From: an uncultured Bacteroides sp.
Lineage (GTDB): Bacteria; Bacteroidota; Bacteroidia; Bacteroidales; Bacteroidaceae
Direction: 5' to 3'
Assembly (NCBI GenBank): GCA_900553185.1
Contig: USCT01000006.1
Span: 67,024-131,023 of the forward strand
DNA length: 64,000 bases
A program made the position numbers and the translations under genes. The notes under the pieces were generated by a model. It saw only the letters and a program-made list of their open reading frames with translations, was not told the origin of the DNA and searched no databases. This document shows positions 23,609 through 33,485 of the stretch, in pieces; the first letter of the stretch is position 1, and every line of letters starts with the position of its first letter.

Positions 23609-24505
23609 TTATTTCACTTTCAGCTTATCGAAACCTTCGCCATATACACCGACGACATTACTTTGCGAAATGAACGCATCCGGATCTATATCTTTTACCA
23701 GACGGAAAATATCCAAGGATTCACTCTTCTTGGCCAGTACCACGACGACTTTGATGTCCTTCTTGCTGTACCAGCCCTGACCGTCGAGCAAGGTAACTCC
23801 ACGGTTTACCCGGGTAGAAATTCCTTCGGCTATTTCGTTGTGATGTTTTGAGAAAATCAGGAACTGTACCGACTGCCGGGTACTGTTGATGACATAATCT
23901 ATCACGATACTCATGATAAAGAGTACACAAAAACCAAACAACACACGCCGCCAATCATGAAAGATGAAGTAACAGGAAGAAATAATGACAATATCACAAT
24001 ACATCATCATCCGTCCCAGAGTCACATCCTTGTACTTGTTGATAATCCAGGCAATGATATCCGTTCCGCCGGTACTTCCGTTATTGCAGAATACAATTCC
24101 GATACCGAAACCCAGCAAACCGGCCCCGATGACACAGGCCATAAAATCCTGTCCCGGTCCTAAAAGCTGGGGCAGATTACCATTCTCATCCTTCAATATC
24201 GTCTGAAACAACCAGAGCAGAAAAGTCAGCATAAAAATGGCATAAACGGTCTTCACACTGAATTTCGGTCCCAGTATCTTCAGTGCAAAACCCATGAAAA
24301 TGGCATTGATGATAAAATAGGAAACCTGAATTTCTATCCCGGTAACGTAATAAATGATAGCAGCGATACCCGTCACACCTCCCGTCGTAATCTGATAAGG
24401 AAGCATAAACGCCGCCCATCCGATGGAATAACAGATCAGACCGAAAGTGATGGCCAGGTAGTCTCTCGACTCCCGGCCCAATTTTCTTTTCAACAGTAAA
24501 TCCAT
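23609..24505 (-). CDS. YitT family membrane protein with C-terminal DUF2179 domain
   Basis: 298-residue integral membrane protein. About five or six hydrophobic helices fill residues 15-205, including the family motif TTGGVTGIA near 40-48 and NGSTGGTDIIAWI near 143-155, and a soluble C-terminal domain of about 85 residues (GVTLLDGQGWYSKKDIKVVVVLAKKSE) matches DUF2179, which resembles ACT/PII-like ligand-binding folds. Transported substrate unknown. It begins 10 bp after the leuS stop, so it shares the leuS transcript. Confidence 0.85.
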   Translation of the reverse strand: MDLLLKRKLGRESRDYLAITFGLICYSIGWAAFMLPYQITTGGVTGIAAIIYYVTGIEIQVSYFIINAIFMGFALKILGPKFSVKTVYAIFMLTFLLWLFQTILKDENGNLPQLLGPGQDFMACVIGAGLLGFGIGIVFCNNGSTGGTDIIAWIINKYKDVTLGRMMMYCDIVIISSCYFIFHDWRRVLFGFCVLFIMSIVIDYVINSTRQSVQFLIFSKHHNEIAEGISTRVNRGVTLLDGQGWYSKKDIKVVVVLAKKSESLDIFRLVKDIDPDAFISQSNVVGVYGEGFDKLKVK

Positions 24506-24515
24506 CTTTTCCGAT

Positions 24516-27350
24516 TTAAAGAACGATGTTTACAATCTTCTTCGGAACGATGATTACCTTCTTCGGAGTCTTTCCGTCGATCCATTTCTGCGACTGCTCT
24601 TCACTCATCACAGCTTTCTGAATGGTTTCATTGTCTGCATCAACCGGAAATTCCATGGTAAAACGTGCTTTTCCATTGAAGGAAATCGTATACTTCACGC
24701 TATCTTCCTTCAAATAGTCTTCATTATAGACCGGCCACTGGGCATCGCACACCGTAGTAGCATGTCCCAGAGCTTCCCACAATTCTTCAGCCAGATGCGG
24801 AGCAAACGGAGCAAGCAATACTACCAGGTCGCTCAACACAGCCTTATTGCGGCTCTTCATGGCAGTCAGTTCGTTCACACAAATCATGAATGCACTGATG
24901 GAAGTATTGTAAGAGAAGACTTCGATGTCACCGCTTACCTTCTTGATAAGCTTATGGATGGATTTCAACTCTTCCTTGGTCGGCTCTGCTTCCTGAGGCA
25001 GGAATTCTCCGGTACGGCCGTAGAACAGATTCCACAGTTTCTTCAGGAAACGGTGAACACCGTCGATACCGTTGGTATCCCAAGGCTTGGACTGTTCTAC
25101 CGGTCCCAGGAACATTTCGTACATACGCAAGGTATCGGCACCGTACTTCTCTACAATCATATCCGGATTGACCACGTTGTACATAGACTTACTCATCTTC
25201 TCAACGGCCCATCCGCAAACGTACTTGCCGTCTTCCAGAATAAATTCGGCATTGTTATACTCCGGACGCCAGTTCTTGAAAGCTTCTACATCCAGCACAT
25301 CGTTCGATACGATGTTGACATCTACGTGCAGCGGAGTTACGTCGTACTGATCCTTCAGGCCCAGTGAAACAAATGTATTGGTATCCTTGATACGATATAC
25401 GAAATTACTGCGTCCCTGAATCATACCCTGATTTACCAGTTTCTGGAACGGTTCTTCCTTGATACTTACTCCGAGATCGAACAGAAACTTGTTCCAGAAA
25501 CGGGAATAAATCAAGTGACCGGTAGCATGTTCTGTACCACCTACATACAGGTCTACGTTCTGCCAGTAACGGTCAGCCTTTTCAGAAACCAGCGCCTTGT
25601 CGTTATGCGGATCCATGTAACGCAGGTAATAAGCCGAAGAACCGGCAAATCCCGGCATGGTATTCAGTTCAATCGGGAAAACGGTTACATTGTCTATCTT
25701 GGCATTCTCTACCACTTCACCTTTTTCTACATCCCAAGCCCACTTGGTAGCATGACCCAATGGAGGCTCACCGGTTTCCGTAGGCAGGAACTTGTCTACT
25801 TCCGGAAGTTCCAGCGGCAACTTGCTTTCGTCAATCATGTAAGGCATACCGTCCTTGTAATAAACCGGGAACGGTTCACCCCAGTAACGCTGGCGGGAGA
25901 AGATGGCATCACGCAGACGGTAGTTCACTTTTACACGTCCCAACTGATGTTCTTTTACATATTTCTTGGTAGCTGCAATGGCTTCCTTAATGGTCAGTCC
26001 GTTCAGGTTCAGATCGCAATACGGAGTCACGCCCGCTTTCGGCGAATTGCAGACAATACCTTCCTTGGCATCAAAGCTTTCTTCGCTGACATCACATCCC
26101 TCAACCAGCGGAATGATCGGCAGATTGAAATGTTTGGCAAATGCATAGTCACGGCTGTCGTGCGCAGGAACGGCCATGATAGCTCCGGTTCCGTATCCGG
26201 CCAATACATAATCGCTGATCCATACAGGTACTGCATCGCCGGTAAATGGATTGATGGCATACGAACCACTGAACACACCGGTTACCCGACGGTCGGAAAT
26301 ACGTTCACGCTCGGTACGTTTCTTCGTACGGTCCAGATAGGCTTCTACTTCGGCTTTCTGCGCCTCCGTAGTCAATTGTGGAACAAGCTCGCTTTCCGGA
26401 GCCAGCACCATGAAAGTCACTCCGAACATGGTATCGGCACGGGTGGTAAAGATAGTAAATTCCAGATCACTGTCCTTCACTTTAAAGCGAACCTCCGTAC
26501 CTTCGGAACGGCCAATCCAGTTACGCTGGGTTTCCTTCAATGATTCAGTCCAGTCAATGGTATCCAATCCATCGAGTAAACGCTGTGCGTATGCCGAAAC
26601 ACGCAAGCACCATTGGCGCATCTTCTTCTGAACCACCGGATAACCTCCACGTTCGGAAACACCGTCTACTACCTCATCGTTTGCCAGTACGGTACCCAGC
26701 TGCGGACACCAGTTTACCATGGTCTCACCCAGATAGGCAATTCGGTAGTTCATCAAGGTTTCCTGTTTTTCTTTCTCTGACTTGGCCTTCCATTCTTCGG
26801 CTGTAAAAGTCAGCTCTTCACTACAGGCTACATCCAGGCCTTCGGTTCCTTTTTCTTCGAAATGTCTGATCAGCTCACTGATGGGTTCGGCTTTTCCACA
26901 GGCATTGCAATAAAAGCTGTTGAACATCTTCTGAAACGCCCATTGTGTCCAGTGATAATAACCCGGATCACAGGTACGTACTTCACGATCCCAGTCGAAG
27001 CTGAAACCGATCTTATCCAGCTGTTCACGGTAACGGTTGATATTGTTGACCGTAGTAATAGCCGGATGTTGTCCGGTTTGAATGGCATATTGTTCGGCCG
27101 GAAGTCCGTATGCATCGTATCCCATCGGATTCAATACATTAAATCCCTGCAAACGCTTGTAACGGGCATAAATATCGCTGGCAATGTATCCCAGCGGATG
27201 ACCGACATGCAGTCCGGCTCCCGATGGATAAGGGAACATGTTCAATACATAGAACTTCTTTTTCGATTCGTCTTCGACAACTTTATAGGTCTTGTTGTCC
27301 ACCCATTTCTGTTGCCATTTTTTCTCAATCTCTCTGAAATTATATTCCAT
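24516..27350 (-). CDS. leuS: Leucyl-tRNA synthetase
   Basis: Class I synthetase charging tRNA-Leu. The 944-residue protein has the HIGH motif in PSGAGLHVGHPLGY near residues 42-55, the CP1 editing domain with the conserved GTGAIMAVPAHDSRD segment near 390, and the KMSKS loop in EKMSKSMYNVVNPD near 716-729, followed by the anticodon-binding and C-terminal domains. A perfect minus-strand -7 element (TATCTTTG) is 60 bp upstream. The downstream YitT gene is cotranscribed. Confidence 0.97.
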   Translation of the reverse strand: MEYNFREIEKKWQQKWVDNKTYKVVEDESKKKFYVLNMFPYPSGAGLHVGHPLGYIASDIYARYKRLQGFNVLNPMGYDAYGLPAEQYAIQTGQHPAITTVNNINRYREQLDKIGFSFDWDREVRTCDPGYYHWTQWAFQKMFNSFYCNACGKAEPISELIRHFEEKGTEGLDVACSEELTFTAEEWKAKSEKEKQETLMNYRIAYLGETMVNWCPQLGTVLANDEVVDGVSERGGYPVVQKKMRQWCLRVSAYAQRLLDGLDTIDWTESLKETQRNWIGRSEGTEVRFKVKDSDLEFTIFTTRADTMFGVTFMVLAPESELVPQLTTEAQKAEVEAYLDRTKKRTERERISDRRVTGVFSGSYAINPFTGDAVPVWISDYVLAGYGTGAIMAVPAHDSRDYAFAKHFNLPIIPLVEGCDVSEESFDAKEGIVCNSPKAGVTPYCDLNLNGLTIKEAIAATKKYVKEHQLGRVKVNYRLRDAIFSRQRYWGEPFPVYYKDGMPYMIDESKLPLELPEVDKFLPTETGEPPLGHATKWAWDVEKGEVVENAKIDNVTVFPIELNTMPGFAGSSAYYLRYMDPHNDKALVSEKADRYWQNVDLYVGGTEHATGHLIYSRFWNKFLFDLGVSIKEEPFQKLVNQGMIQGRSNFVYRIKDTNTFVSLGLKDQYDVTPLHVDVNIVSNDVLDVEAFKNWRPEYNNAEFILEDGKYVCGWAVEKMSKSMYNVVNPDMIVEKYGADTLRMYEMFLGPVEQSKPWDTNGIDGVHRFLKKLWNLFYGRTGEFLPQEAEPTKEELKSIHKLIKKVSGDIEVFSYNTSISAFMICVNELTAMKSRNKAVLSDLVVLLAPFAPHLAEELWEALGHATTVCDAQWPVYNEDYLKEDSVKYTISFNGKARFTMEFPVDADNETIQKAVMSEEQSQKWIDGKTPKKVIIVPKKIVNIVL

Positions 27351-27410
27351 AGTGAGGATAAAAATTATTATTGTTTGATTTTTCGGTTTCTTCCATTTTC
27401 AAAAGATGTG

Positions 27411-27418
27411 CAAAGATA
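27411..27418 (-). promoter_or_regulatory. leuS: -7 promoter element of leuS
   Basis: TATCTTTG followed by CACATC on the minus strand, a perfect match; leader about 57 nt. Confidence 0.6.
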
Positions 27419-27507
27419 AGCAAAGTTAACAGCTTACTCCCTATTTATAAGGTGAAAAATACAGAATCGGCTACAGAGAAACCTACTAGCTTCTAAAAAA
27501 TGACAAG

Positions 27508-27543
27508 GGAGTTGTGCGCGATTTCACATCGCACGCAACTCCT
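27508..27543. terminator. Imperfect GC-rich hairpin upstream of leuS
   Basis: GGAGTTGTGCGCGAT pairs with ATCGCACGCAACTCC over about 15 positions with two adjacent mismatches and a short TTCAC loop. It could terminate leftward transcription before the leuS promoter. Confidence 0.4.
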
Positions 27544-27651
27544 TCAACTAAACTAAACTTAAAAAGACAAATAATAATCTCTCTTTCGAAAACAGTATAC
27601 TCTCTAAAAAACAGACTCTCGCTTTAAGTGTCATATCAGGTTCCAAACACA

Positions 27652-27724
27652 ATATTTTGAAAAAGAGGAGGAATAAAAACAACTTAATGTGAAAAACAAA
27701 GACCTTCCTCCTCTTTCAAAATAT
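27652..27724. repeat. Long inverted repeat with arms of 20-22 bp
   Basis: The left arm (27652-27673, ATATTTTGAAAAAGAGGAGG plus AA) and the right arm (27705-27724, TTCCTCCTCTTTCAAAATAT) are complementary except for a 2-nt length difference in an A/T run; the loop is 31 nt. No T-run follows on either strand, so it is not an ordinary terminator. Confidence 0.7.
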
Positions 27725-27799
27725 TTGAAAGAACTTCTCTTTTTCCGAAAGATCCTTCAAGACAATCGGACAAAAAGACCTAAAAAACGATATGACAAA

Positions 27800-28225
27800 T
27801 TAAATAATTATTTTCCTCCATGTAAAAACAGCAGACCACCAGCCGACAGACACACAATGAAGAGAAGAACAAAGAAATTTTCCACTTGTCACTGGCAATA
27901 ATACCACGTTTTTATACAAAGAGAAATGGTAATCCGCATCAAAAAAAGGAAAGACAGAACATTCAGGTTCTTTCTTCCTTAAAAACAGATTCTGAAGCCC
28001 TGTTTTAAACCCACAGCTGACAGATTGCTTCCATAACCGTATAAAAGTCATCATCTCATTGATAAGCGACTTTGGAAGCTGCTGACAAACATGTGTCAAT
28101 GACCCTATAGAAACAGATGCAGCCAGTATCCCGGAAGAAAGTTCCAGTACCTGCTTTTTATTCCAGCCTGTCAGGCTAAATAAAATTACAGCATATATTT
28201 CCGTAACTCTGTTCATAGCGATCAT
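27800..28225 (-). CDS. Doubtful small ORF, no recognised family
   Basis: An open frame of 141 codons from ATG 28225 (or ATG 28216) in a 1-kb region that otherwise holds no gene. The translated sequence has a weakly hydrophobic N-terminal part (IYAVILFSLTGWNKKQVLELSSGILAAS split by polar residues) and a Cys/Phe-rich second half that does not look conserved. There is no matching promoter after the terminator at 28297-28338, and I recognise no homologue. It may be a chance ORF or the remnant of a lost gene. Confidence 0.25.
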   Translation of the reverse strand: MIAMNRVTEIYAVILFSLTGWNKKQVLELSSGILAASVSIGSLTHVCQQLPKSLINEMMTFIRLWKQSVSCGFKTGLQNLFLRKKEPECSVFPFFDADYHFSLYKNVVLLPVTSGKFLCSSLHCVSVGWWSAVFTWRKIII

Positions 28226-28296
28226 CTTTTGAAATCTAAACAACCCTCTTTTTTATTTTGTTCAAACGCTCCACAGACAAAAACATTATTTAACAA

Positions 28297-28338
28297 AAAA
28301 AGTGGTTATCGACGGAAATATCCGCGAAAACCACTTTC
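28297..28338 (-). terminator. Intrinsic terminator of the tricorn-type protease gene
   Basis: On the minus strand AAAGTGGTT, a 22-nt loop and AACCACTTT, followed by a T-run (plus-strand A6 at about 28295-28300), 30 bp after the stop codon at 28368. Confidence 0.75.
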
Positions 28339-28367
28339 TTTATATACGGTATTAACGATAATTATCT

Positions 28368-31300
28368 TTATAAACCTAAATCTTTAAATGTACGCGGAGC
28401 CGGTACACCCGGTAATGGCTTACGGTCTTTCAGTTGTTCCAGAACGACTTCAATGGCCTTCTCCAACTGCTGGTCTACACCAGCCTGTTCCTGAATCGGA
28501 TCATTATCAATCAGAATGTCCGGATCTACTCCGTGATTCTCTACAATCCATTGCCCGGTTTTGGCATCGTAATTGGTAAAGAATGGTACACGAATGTCTG
28601 TTCCGTCCATATAAGGCAACGAACCACTGATACCGATGATTCCACCCCATGTACGTGTTCCAACGACTGTTCCCAATTCGTTTGCCTTAAAGCTCCATGG
28701 GAACAAATCACCGTCCGAAGCAGAATACTTATTGACAAGCAGGACTTTCGGTCCATACTGGGTGGCATCCGGAATAGTTCCTGTCTTGGTAGAAGTACGA
28801 GACATGGTCATCCGGTATGGCTTACGCAACAAACGTTCGATAATCATCGGCGAAACATTACCTCCACCGTTGGCACGGTCATCAATAATCAAAGCCTCCT
28901 TATCCAGTTGAGGATAGAAATAACGGGCAAACTCGTTCAATCCGTCAGGTCCCATATCCGGAATGTAAATATATCCAACCCGGCCGTTTGTAGCCTCCTC
29001 TACCCGTTTCAGATTCTTCTGTACCCAGTTATAATGATACAAAGGATATTCGTCAGAAACAGGAGTAACAACCACTTTCTCTCCTCCTTCGGCAGCCTGC
29101 CTGTTAACTGTCAGTTCAGTCAGTACGTCTGCCTTACCAATCAACAGCTTATAGATATTATCCACCGTTGCAGTAGAAACCCCATCAATGGCAGTAATGT
29201 AATCGCCTTCATGAATATCCATTCCCGGCTCTGTCAATGGGGAACGAAGTTTCTTGCTATAAGGAGCTCCCGGAATAATCTTTTCAATGCGATAAAAACC
29301 GCTCTTATCACGACTTAACTCGGCACCGAGCAACCCCATGGATATACGTTCGGCTTTTTTATAATCACCAGGATTAACGTATGCATGGCCACAAGCCAGT
29401 TCCCCGATCATTTCGCTGATAATATAGTTCAAGTCTAACCGTGTCTTCGCATACGGAAGCAAACACTCATACTTCGCCTTGATAGCTTTCCAGTCTACAC
29501 CGTGCATGTTCTCCAGATAAAATCCGTCCCGGTAGGCTCTCCAGGCCTCATCGAATATTTGCGCCCATTCCTGATTATAATCTACGGTAGCTACCATATT
29601 GTTCAGGTCGACAGCATCTGTCAATGTTACTTTTGTTTTCGGAAGAGCAGTTACATACAATGCATTTCCCTTGAACAACAATGCTTTCTCTGAACCAGAA
29701 GTAACAGCCATATAAGCTCCTTCTGCCACCAGTTCATCTTTCTGTTCTGCCAGATTAAAAACATGTGTACCGCCGTTTACCCAATACCAAACAAAGTTTC
29801 CATCCGAATAGAAATTCCTGTAACTATTGGTTCCCAACGGCAATCTGACAATTCTTCCAAGCATATTATCAGTATCTATCCGGACAGTTACTCCCTGTGA
29901 AGGTGTTGTTTCCTTACCTTCTTTCTTATCGGCCGTTTCCGGCTTCTCCTCACCAACCTTTTCATCTTTCGGCAAGAAAGGAGAAGGAGTCGACTTTTCA
30001 AGCATGACCAGATAAATACCTCCCATGCGTGTATAGACATGGTTCCATTCCAGACGACCATAAATCGGGTTGAAATCTCTATCGGATGAGAATATCAGAT
30101 ATTTACCGTCGGTACTGAATACAGGTTCCGAAGAGTTATACCATTTCTCCGTTACAGGGTATTCCTTCCCTGTCTTCAGGTTATACACATATACAACCGA
30201 CATTTCATTGGAAGCCGGTTTTGTATAAGTAAGCCACTGGCCGTCGGGAGAATAAGAGACATCAAAGAATTCACTCTCCGGATTACGCAATACTTCTTTT
30301 TTGGTTTTTGAAGCCACATCTATTACCACCACCCGGTTCTTACGGTCCGTATAAAGAATGGATTTGCTGTCCGGACTCCACTGGATACTCCGAATATACG
30401 TATCGTTATCTTTAGTCAACTGAATCGGTTCACCTCCTTCGGCCGCTTCCATCCAGACTTCCGTTTCACCGGTACGGTCGGAAATATAAGCAATATACTT
30501 ACCATCAGGGGCCCATTCCGCTTCACGTTCATGGGCTCCAGGTGTACGGGTAATATCCCGTGTAACCCCTTTCTGAACAGGAACATCGAAAACTTCCCCA
30601 CGAGCTGTTACAGCAACACGTTTACCATCAGCAGAAAGACTGGCAGCTGTCAAATCGCCACTTACATGTTTCTGTTCACTGCGCGCATCTACGTTATCAC
30701 TGTTCAGGGTAATGGATATTTTTTCTGATTTCCGGGTCTTTGGATCCAGTTTATACAAATATCCACCTTGCTCATACACAATGGTGGTACCGTCTGTACT
30801 AGGGAATTTTACATCATAATCAGTATAATTGGTAACCTTCTCTGTTGTTCCGGTTTTGGTATTATACACAAAAAGATTCATGGTCATATCCCGGTCTGAC
30901 GCAAAGAATATTTCATCACCAATCCACATCGGGAAAATATCCTGTGCCACATTGTTGGTAATATTCGTTACCTTCTTAGCCTGCGGATCATAAATCCAGA
31001 TATCATCCGCCATGCCTCCCCGATAATACTTCCAACTGCGGAATTCACGAAAGACCCGGTTATAGGCCAGCTTTTTACCATCGGGCGAATAGCAGCAGAA
31101 ACCACCTTCGGGCAAAGGAATAGCTTCCGACATTCCCCCGTCTTTGGAAACAGTCCACAATTTTCCTTCAAATCCGTCACCGATACGATTACGATAAACG
31201 ACCTGTTTACCATCCCGAGTCCAAGTCATAACCACATTGTTCGGTCCCATTCTGTCACCCAGGTCATCGCGACTGTTTGTTGACGTATACGTCAGCCGTT

Positions 31301-31598
31301 TCGGTTCTCCCCCATTGGCTGGCATCAGGTATACTTCTGTGTTTCCATCATACTGTCCGGTAAAAGCAATGGATTTTCCATCGGGTGAAAAACGTGGGAA
31401 GATTTCATATCCTACATGTGAAGTTAAGCGTTGTGCTTCTCCTCCACTCAACGGAGCCCTGTATAAGTCACCGGCATAAGTAAATACTACATCCGTTCCA
31501 TTCGTTGCAGGGAAACGAAGCAAACGGGCCTCATCGGCTTTTTTTGCAGTTATCCCAATACCTGCCACAAAGCCTAAACATAACAATCCTTTCTTCAT
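28368..31598 (-). CDS. Secreted tricorn-type S41 peptidase (first of two)
   Basis: 1076-residue exported protease. After an N-terminal signal-like segment it has WD40/TolB-type beta-propeller repeats (several FSPDGKSIAFT, YSPDGKKLAYN, WSPDSKSILYT units), a Lys/Glu-rich linker near residue 555, a PDZ-like domain (MDIHEGDYITAIDGVS) and a C-terminal S41 serine protease core. Candidate catalytic elements are the His in LACGHAYV and the nucleophile Ser in KYSASDGDLFPW near 960. Tricorn degrades peptides to small fragments; here it is probably periplasmic. A -7 element (TATCTTTG, minus, 31706-31713) starts a leader of about 100 nt. Confidence 0.88.
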   Translation of the reverse strand: MKKGLLCLGFVAGIGITAKKADEARLLRFPATNGTDVVFTYAGDLYRAPLSGGEAQRLTSHVGYEIFPRFSPDGKSIAFTGQYDGNTEVYLMPANGGEPKRLTYTSTNSRDDLGDRMGPNNVVMTWTRDGKQVVYRNRIGDGFEGKLWTVSKDGGMSEAIPLPEGGFCCYSPDGKKLAYNRVFREFRSWKYYRGGMADDIWIYDPQAKKVTNITNNVAQDIFPMWIGDEIFFASDRDMTMNLFVYNTKTGTTEKVTNYTDYDVKFPSTDGTTIVYEQGGYLYKLDPKTRKSEKISITLNSDNVDARSEQKHVSGDLTAASLSADGKRVAVTARGEVFDVPVQKGVTRDITRTPGAHEREAEWAPDGKYIAYISDRTGETEVWMEAAEGGEPIQLTKDNDTYIRSIQWSPDSKSILYTDRKNRVVVIDVASKTKKEVLRNPESEFFDVSYSPDGQWLTYTKPASNEMSVVYVYNLKTGKEYPVTEKWYNSSEPVFSTDGKYLIFSSDRDFNPIYGRLEWNHVYTRMGGIYLVMLEKSTPSPFLPKDEKVGEEKPETADKKEGKETTPSQGVTVRIDTDNMLGRIVRLPLGTNSYRNFYSDGNFVWYWVNGGTHVFNLAEQKDELVAEGAYMAVTSGSEKALLFKGNALYVTALPKTKVTLTDAVDLNNMVATVDYNQEWAQIFDEAWRAYRDGFYLENMHGVDWKAIKAKYECLLPYAKTRLDLNYIISEMIGELACGHAYVNPGDYKKAERISMGLLGAELSRDKSGFYRIEKIIPGAPYSKKLRSPLTEPGMDIHEGDYITAIDGVSTATVDNIYKLLIGKADVLTELTVNRQAAEGGEKVVVTPVSDEYPLYHYNWVQKNLKRVEEATNGRVGYIYIPDMGPDGLNEFARYFYPQLDKEALIIDDRANGGGNVSPMIIERLLRKPYRMTMSRTSTKTGTIPDATQYGPKVLLVNKYSASDGDLFPWSFKANELGTVVGTRTWGGIIGISGSLPYMDGTDIRVPFFTNYDAKTGQWIVENHGVDPDILIDNDPIQEQAGVDQQLEKAIEVVLEQLKDRKPLPGVPAPRTFKDLGL

Positions 31599-31705
31599 AT
31601 ATTATCGTCTCAAATTTATAGTTCGAAGAAATTTACCATCCGATCAATCAAATGATTATCTCATATTTCCTACATTGTTAAATCGTTTTTCTGATTTCTT
31701 CCTTA

Positions 31706-31713
31706 CAAAGATA
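31706..31713 (-). promoter_or_regulatory. -7 promoter element of the first tricorn-type gene
   Basis: TATCTTTG on the minus strand, perfect match; -33 position only loosely matched. Confidence 0.55.
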
Positions 31714-31849
31714 ATAATAACATAAAGAATATTACATAAAAAATACAGGTTTCTATGAAAAGGAGAAGTCTGTTTTTCCCGAACAAAAAGAATATATTCT
31801 TTCAAAAAGTATTGTCACAATGTTTCGTCAACACCATAAACATAAAAAA

Positions 31850-31884
31850 TATGTTATCCGCAAACAAGCCTCACGGATAACATA
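31850..31884 (-). terminator. Intrinsic terminator of the CoA transferase gene
   Basis: Perfect 11-bp stem TATGTTATCCG (31850-31860) / CGGATAACATA (31874-31884), with a T-run on the minus strand, 22 bp after the stop at 31907. Confidence 0.85.
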
Positions 31885-31906
31885 CTCTATTTTTCCATAT
31901 AAAAAA

Positions 31907-33403
31907 TCAACGGATAAATTTCGCCCAGTCTATCAGACGCATATCCCCTTCTTTCAAGAATACCTCATGCATGGCCAGCGCAGCCGACAAACAATGAGAA
32001 GTCTGGCCTTTCGTAGCAAACTTCAAATAATCCCAGAGTATCTGCTTATAATCCGGATGAGCACAGTTTTCTATAATGGCTTTAGCCCGCTCCATCGGAC
32101 TCTTTCCACGCAAATCGGCAATACCCTGTTCAGTTATGATGATATTTACAGAATGCTCGCTATGATCCTGATGAGAAACCATCGGTACAATCGAACTGAT
32201 GCATCCTCCTTTTGCTGTAGAAGGACATGAGAATATGGAAATGTATGCGCTGCGGGTAAAATCACCTGATCCACCGATACCGTTCATCATCTTTGTTCCA
32301 CAAATATGGGTTGAATTTACATTACCGTATATATCTGCTTCGATAGCCGTATTCATGGAAATAACTCCAATGCGGCGTACTACTTCCGGACAATTGGATA
32401 TTTCAGAAGGACGCAATACCAGCTTATGCAAGAAGAAGTCCATGTTCTCATAAATATCCTGCAAACAATCGTTGGTTACTGACAACGAACATGTACTGCC
32501 AAACTTGATTCGTCCTTCTTTAATCAGTTTAATCACAGAATTCTGAATAACCTCCGTATACATTTCAAAAGGAGGGATACTGGAATCTTTTCCCAAAGCA
32601 CTCAATACAGCATTGGCTATATTGCCTACACCCGACTGTAAAGGTAAAAAAGTAGAAGGTATGATTCCTTTCCGTAAATCACTTGCCAAGAATTCGGCGA
32701 CATTGTGTCCGATACGTTCTGTCACAGCATCCGGCTCACTAAAGCCTCTTGCCTCATCAGGCAGGTTGGTTTCTACAATACCAACAATCTTCGAAGGATC
32801 AACCTGAATATAAGGGAGACCAATACGGTCACTTGGACGTACAATCGGAATCGGACGGCGATAAGGCGGACGTTCCATTTCGTAGAGGTCATGAATGCCG
32901 ATCATACGTTTGCTATGCGCTGCATTCAGTTCAACGATCACCTTGTCAGCCAGACGGGCGATAGTTGGAGAAATACCAACTCCGGAAGTCGGATAGATCC
33001 GCCCGTCATCCGTAATTTCACACGCCTCCAGGATAGCTACATTTACATGTCCGAGGAAACCAGAGCGCAATCTCTGCGCTACTTGCGACAAATGAATATC
33101 TGTATAACGGATCTCACCTTTATTGACAGCTTTACGGAAATCTACGTTGGTAGTATAAGGAGCCCGGAAAGACATTGCCTTGGCACGGGTTAAAGCACCG
33201 TCGCAGGAATCGCCCGTAGAAGCGCCTGTTATGATACCGACCTGAAAATGTTCGCCGCGCGCATGCTTTTCTTCTGCCAGTTGAGCCAAAGCCGCTGTAA
33301 CAGCTTTAGGACTTCCTGCCGGTGTAAATCCGCTTAAACCTATAATGTCTCCATCTTTTATCAGACTGGCAGCCTCAACTGCCGAAATACAAGGAAAAAT
33401 CAT
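31907..33403 (-). CDS. Acetyl-CoA hydrolase/succinate CoA-transferase family enzyme
   Basis: 498-residue class I CoA transferase. The N-terminal SGFTPAGSPKAVTAAL motif and the LPLQSGVGNIANAVLSALG segment match succinyl-CoA:acetate/propionate CoA transferases, and the C-terminal GGCISSIVPMVSHQDHSEHSVNIIITEQGIADLRGKSP is diagnostic of the family. In succinate/propionate-producing Bacteroidales such an enzyme moves CoA between succinate and acetate or propionate in fermentation (family knowledge; donor and acceptor cannot be read here). It lies 82 bp downstream of a small membrane protein on the same strand. Confidence 0.9.
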   Translation of the reverse strand: MIFPCISAVEAASLIKDGDIIGLSGFTPAGSPKAVTAALAQLAEEKHARGEHFQVGIITGASTGDSCDGALTRAKAMSFRAPYTTNVDFRKAVNKGEIRYTDIHLSQVAQRLRSGFLGHVNVAILEACEITDDGRIYPTSGVGISPTIARLADKVIVELNAAHSKRMIGIHDLYEMERPPYRRPIPIVRPSDRIGLPYIQVDPSKIVGIVETNLPDEARGFSEPDAVTERIGHNVAEFLASDLRKGIIPSTFLPLQSGVGNIANAVLSALGKDSSIPPFEMYTEVIQNSVIKLIKEGRIKFGSTCSLSVTNDCLQDIYENMDFFLHKLVLRPSEISNCPEVVRRIGVISMNTAIEADIYGNVNSTHICGTKMMNGIGGSGDFTRSAYISIFSCPSTAKGGCISSIVPMVSHQDHSEHSVNIIITEQGIADLRGKSPMERAKAIIENCAHPDYKQILWDYLKFATKGQTSHCLSAALAMHEVFLKEGDMRLIDWAKFIR

Positions 33404-33485
33404 AACAATATGTGTTTAACAATTGGTTAGTATTAGTTATTTTAAATATCATTCAAAAACAAAATTCATACAGGAAAGGATTTGC

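Noticed and set aside
25515..26543. 342-codon plus-strand frame
   Set aside because: It is antisense to leuS; the leuS frame has all expected motifs and no domain is recognisable in the opposite frame.
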